Assembly (NCBI RefSeq): GCF_014395785.1
Contig: NZ_CP060713.1
Span: forward strand, 2,694,501-2,758,500
Length of the DNA: 64,000 nt
DNA from: Nocardioides mesophilus
GTDB taxonomy: Bacteria > Actinomycetota > Actinomycetes > Propionibacteriales > Nocardioidaceae
Direction of reading: 5' to 3'
The notes beneath the pieces are model-generated. The model was not told where the DNA came from. It made no database searches and saw nothing but the letters and a program-made list of their open reading frames with translations. How positions within the stretch are numbered: position 1 is the stretch's first letter; every line of letters starts with the position of its first letter. The translations under genes were made by a program, and so were the position numbers. Positions 61,125 through 64,000 of the stretch are shown piece after piece.

Positions 61125-61150
61125 GTACCCGCGGAAGGAGGATCGGATGC
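61125..61150 (-). promoter_or_regulatory. sigma-B/SigF-type stress promoter of the Asp23 operon
   Basis: On the minus strand GCAT (61150-61147), 16 bases, GGGTAC (61130-61125) fit the actinobacterial stress-sigma consensus GnnT-N14-16-GGGTAC/T. The leader to ATG 61086 would be about 30 bases and includes the ribosome site. Confidence 0.55.
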
Positions 61151-61779
61151 GTCGTGCGGCGGCTGTTTACCACAGCGGTCAGAGAAGCCTTGCACCGGCC
61201 CTTCCGACCGCCGACAATTCGCCGGAACGAGACCAGGCGTGTTCCTCCCCGCTCGCGTACGCGGGGCGCCGACAGCGGCTCAACCGGGACCCACGCAACG
61301 CCAACGGTGACCCGCAGCCCTCCCTGAGATAGGAGGCCACGCCGCGCGACAACTGTCGTGTCAGGCCCCCTCGTAGTTTGCAGGAAACGGCGAACCCGTC
61401 GGTGCCGCTACCGTTGCCGGCTTGCAGCCGAGCCGCCCCGGGACCTTCCTGATCTTGCCACCACGGGAAGCGAGCCCGCGCCCTCGGTCTGTGTGAGATG
61501 TTCCTCGACACCGCGACGAATCAACCCGAGTCGGGGAGGTGTCGTCGAGGTCGCGATGCCGAGTCCGGCAAAGGCATCGAAGAGGCGTGGCACCTCACCG
61601 CGGATGGGCGCCTGAAGTCGGCACCACCAGTCCTCCGCATGCTCCTGCACGCTGGTACAGGTCAACCGCGAACATGGGCTATCGCACACGCTCAGGGGCT
61701 GAGTTCGTCATGTCCAGCGGCTGCTGACAAAATGACCTTTGCCGGTGGACGTCTCTCAACACGAATGTGCACATGGCCC
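61151..61779. other. long non-coding region before tRNA-Arg
   Basis: About 630 bases without a convincing gene. Open frames here look unlike the genome's codon use, and the last ~150 bases (61640-61780) are lower in GC than the rest of the window. A short hairpin with stem CCCCGC/GCGGGG spans 61247-61266. I see no transposase, integrase or repeat. Confidence 0.55.
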
Positions 61780-61852
61780 GCCCCAGTAGCTCAGTGGATA
61801 GAGCAGCCGCCTCCTAAGCGAAAGGTCGCCAGTTCGACTCTGGCCTGGGGCA
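61780..61852 (+). tRNA. tRNA-Arg (anticodon CCU)
   Basis: A 73-base cloverleaf: acceptor GCCCCAG/CTGGGGC, D-arm GCTC/GAGC, anticodon loop CTCCTAA with anticodon CCT at 61813-61815, T-arm GCCAG TTCGACT CTGGC, discriminator A. The CCA end is not encoded. The anticodon stem pairs only in its three loop-proximal positions: GCCGC faces GCGAA, with C-A and G-A mismatches at the top. Confidence 0.9.
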
Positions 61853-61889
61853 CCTCCGAACACCCGATCCGGCCCGTCTCCCGACCGAC

Positions 61890-62489
61890 GTGAGGAGCTT
61901 CGTCATCCGCACGACCACCACCCGACTCGGGGTGCTGCTCTCAGGCCTGCTGCTGGCCGGCTGCGGCACCGGCGAGGACCACAACGACGCGGACGTGGAG
62001 TTCGCGACGGACATGATCGGTCACCACGCCCAGGCCATCGAGATGGCCAACTACACGATCGGCCGCGACGGGCTCGATCCGCGGATCACCGAGCTCGCCG
62101 AGGACATCCGGGTCTCGCAGACCGAGGAGATCGACGCGATGTCGGCCTGGCTCGAGGAGTGGGAGGAGCCGGTCCCCGAGACGGGGTTCGCCACAGGCGA
62201 CGGTCACTCGCACTCGGAGGGCGGCCACGACGACGGGGGCGACGGGACGACCGGCATGCCCGGGATGATGGGGGAGGCCGAGATGGAGCGCCTGGCGCAG
62301 GCCCCGGACCGGGTCTTCGAGGACCTCTGGCTGCAGATGATGATCGCCCACCACGAGGGGGCGGTCGAGATGGCCGGACGGGTCCTGGAGCAGGGCGAGA
62401 GCGAGGACGTCGCCACGCTGGCGAGCGACGTGCGCACCGCCCAGGCCGAGGAGATCGAGGCCATGCGCGGGTGGCGGACGGCCGGCTGA
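61890..62489 (+). CDS. DUF305 lipoprotein with two histidine-rich motifs
   Basis: A 199-residue lipoprotein. Lipobox LLAGCGTG, then a DUF305 four-helix domain with two copies of the HH motif: DMIGHHAQAIEMAN and MMIAHHEGAVEMAG. Between them is a His/Asp-rich loop (GDGHSHSEGGHDDGGDG). The pattern suggests metal binding (copper or similar) on the outer membrane face; function is unproven. GTG 61890 start with uncertain ribosome site. It follows the tRNA by 37 bases. Confidence 0.82.
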   Translation: MRSFVIRTTTTRLGVLLSGLLLAGCGTGEDHNDADVEFATDMIGHHAQAIEMANYTIGRDGLDPRITELAEDIRVSQTEEIDAMSAWLEEWEEPVPETGFATGDGHSHSEGGHDDGGDGTTGMPGMMGEAEMERLAQAPDRVFEDLWLQMMIAHHEGAVEMAGRVLEQGESEDVATLASDVRTAQAEEIEAMRGWRTAG

Positions 62490-62666
62490 GCCCGGCGGCG
62501 ATTTCCCCCGACCCGTCCGATCTTGGCATCATGGGCGTTGGTTGCCCTGGCTTGGGTTGCGGTGTCACCCGATCGAAGCGCGGTGGTGTTTGCGGCTTAC
62601 TGGGTACTCTGAGAGTCAGCCCACACCGTCGTGGGAGCCCGCTCATGTCGTCGACGCAGGACTGCC

Positions 62667-63851
62667 ATGTCTGTCATTCACCCGCGCCACCGGCACCATC
62701 CGCCGGGGAAGCACCGGGTCGTTCGAGCTCTGATGATCTCGTTGGCCGCGGTGCTGGTCGTCGCGCTCACCGGCGGGTTCTTCGTCTACCGGCACCTCGA
62801 GGGCAACATCACCGCGGTCGACGTCACGTCGGCGCTCGGCACCGACCGTCCGAGCGAGGTCGTGCCGCCCGACGTCGAGCACACGCCGATGAACGTGCTG
62901 CTGCTCGGCTCCGACACCCGTGAGGGCGTCGGCAACGGCATCGGCGGCGAGACCCCCGGACTGAGCGACACCACGATCCTGCTGCACCTCTCCGCGAACC
63001 GCGACCGGGCGTACGGCGTCAGCATCCCCCGCGACACGATGGTCGACCGGCCGGAGTGCGAGCGCAAGGACGGGCAGGGCACCGACCCCGGCGGGCTGAG
63101 CATGTTCAACGCCGCCTATGCCGTCGGCGGCCCCGCCTGCACGATCAAGACCGTCGAGTCGATCACCGACATCCGGATCAACCACTTCGTGGTCGTCGAC
63201 TTCAACGGGTTCAAGACCATGGTGGACGCGCTCGGCGGCGTCCCGGTGTGCATCCCCCAGGAGGTGCACGACGACATCGGCAACATCGACCTGCCGGCCG
63301 GCTCATACGACATCGAGGGCCAGCAGGCGCTGAACTACGTCCGGCTGCGGCACGTGCTCTCCGAGAACGGCGACATCGGCCGGATGAAGCGCCAGCAGGC
63401 GTTCCTGGCGGCGATGGCGAACAAGGCGATCTCCGCGGGCACGCTGGCCAACCCGGTGCGCCTCTACAACTTCCTCGACGCGGCCACCAAGTCGCTCACC
63501 ACCGACCCCGAGCTGGCGAGCCTGCAGAAGCTGGCCGGCCTGGCCAAGCAGCTCAAGGACATCGGGCTGGAGCAGATCCAGTTCCTGACGGTCCCGTTCG
63601 AGACCTACGAACCCGACCCGAACCGGTTGCAGCTGGCCCCGGAGGCGGAGCGGCTGTGGAAGCGGCTGCGCAACGACGAGCCGCTCGGCGAGCAGCTCGC
63701 CAAGACCGTGACCACTGCCGCGGACAAGCCGGGTGGCGCGTCCAAGGGTCCGCGTCCCAGCGGCGGCGCCAGCCCCTCTCCGAGCACGGGATCCTCCAAG
63801 AGCGCCGAGGCCAGGGCGGAGCAAGCGGCCGAGTACGGCCTCTGCGCCTGA
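62667..63851 (+). CDS. LytR-CpsA-Psr (LCP) family cell-wall glycopolymer ligase
   Basis: A 394-residue type II membrane protein. A short basic N-terminus, one helix (ALMISLAAVLVVALTGGFFVY), then the LCP domain: NVLLLGSDTRE, SDTTILLHLSANRDRAYGVS, the active-site IPRDTMVD, NAAYAVGGPACTIKTVESITDI and QALNYVRLRH. LCP enzymes attach teichoic acid or arabinogalactan-type polymers to peptidoglycan. The tail is Ser/Gly/Pro-rich and ends AEYGLCA, resembling the conserved C-terminus of actinobacterial LCPs. GCAGGA precedes ATG 62667. Confidence 0.93.
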   Translation: MSVIHPRHRHHPPGKHRVVRALMISLAAVLVVALTGGFFVYRHLEGNITAVDVTSALGTDRPSEVVPPDVEHTPMNVLLLGSDTREGVGNGIGGETPGLSDTTILLHLSANRDRAYGVSIPRDTMVDRPECERKDGQGTDPGGLSMFNAAYAVGGPACTIKTVESITDIRINHFVVVDFNGFKTMVDALGGVPVCIPQEVHDDIGNIDLPAGSYDIEGQQALNYVRLRHVLSENGDIGRMKRQQAFLAAMANKAISAGTLANPVRLYNFLDAATKSLTTDPELASLQKLAGLAKQLKDIGLEQIQFLTVPFETYEPDPNRLQLAPEAERLWKRLRNDEPLGEQLAKTVTTAADKPGGASKGPRPSGGASPSPSTGSSKSAEARAEQAAEYGLCA

Positions 63852-63917
63852 CGGAAGACGTCCGTTCACCGGACGGTGGAACCGCAGATTTGTCGGTGTT
63901 TCGCGACGTTGGGCTTG

Positions 63918-63937
63918 CCGTTACCGATCCGTTACCG
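63918..63937. repeat. direct repeat CCGTTACCG with 11-bp period downstream of the LCP gene
   Basis: CCGTTACCG occurs at 63918-63926 and again at 63929-63937. An 11-bp period is typical of response-regulator sites such as those of MtrA or PhoP, which also control cell-wall genes; the link is speculative. The region 63852-64000 holds no complete gene and may be the promoter of a gene beyond the window. Confidence 0.4.
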
Positions 63938-64000
63938 GACACTGGGGCGGGGTCCCACGCTGAGGCGTGCGCGGGCCCGTGCGTTCTCGGGGGGAGTCCG

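Noticed and set aside
61247-61266. CCCCGC/GCGGGG hairpin as a terminator
   Set aside because: Only six base pairs with no T-tract, and it lies far from any gene end; too weak in a GC-rich genome.
61498-61893. Open frame running through the tRNA-Arg gene
   Set aside because: It overlaps the tRNA and shows non-native codon use.

Overview
The window is a very GC-rich (around 70% or more) actinobacterial chromosome segment. Codon choice, many GTG starts, many probable leaderless genes (TANNNT-type -10 boxes 6-7 bases before the start codon) and the gene content fit a Nocardioidaceae-like organism; the family level is inference. I see no insertion sequence, prophage, rRNA operon or CRISPR array. 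The coding content looks like core plus lifestyle genes rather than a recently acquired island.

Layout. 0-9 kb: amino-acid permease with a universal stress protein, PcrA/UvrD helicase, M23 peptidase, stand-alone B12-binding protein, secreted CocE-like hydrolase and an epoxide-hydrolase-like protein. 9-16.7 kb: TCA-cycle genes sucC, sucD and a citrate synthase, with an acetyltransferase, an SRPBCC protein, a methyltransferase, a haem peroxidase and pdxH between and after them. 16.7-25 kb: three export units, namely TetR plus a heterodimeric ABC exporter behind a perfect palindrome, an MFS gene, and an EmrB-type MFS plus MarR gene behind two repeated operators. 25-31.5 kb: GH13 glucosidase and a DosR/DevR-type dormancy module (FMN-binding protein, two-GAF histidine kinase, DoxX-USP-flavodoxin operon, NarL-type regulator) with matching DosR-like boxes. 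31.5-41 kb: thioesterase-like protein, photolyase, IdeR/DtxR, ABC exporter, SDR, sirtuin, small conserved proteins, and a saccharopine-dehydrogenase-like oxidoreductase. 41-48 kb: lytic transglycosylase, divergent glgC/glgA, GH26 enzyme, GDPD. 48-54.4 kb: complete-looking gas-vesicle cluster. 54.4-58.2 kb: 1274-residue hybrid kinase/PP2C phosphatase facing the gas-vesicle genes. 58.3-61.1 kb: seven-gene Asp23/AmaP envelope-stress operon behind a sigma-B-like promoter. 61.8-64 kb: tRNA-Arg(CCU), a DUF305 lipoprotein and an LCP cell-wall ligase.

Two themes stand out. First, the low-oxygen/stress genes (DosR-type module, universal stress proteins, gas vesicles, Asp23 operon, PP2C-kinase hybrid) lie close together, and a DosR-like palindrome lies upstream of the gas-vesicle cluster, suggesting that buoyancy could be tied to hypoxia sensing. 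Second, five conserved genes (sucD, citrate synthase, an MFS gene, glgA twice, gvpA) are broken by six single-base losses, each placed in a short run of C or G. The common pattern points to residual assembly error rather than gene decay, so I treat these genes as probably intact in the organism.
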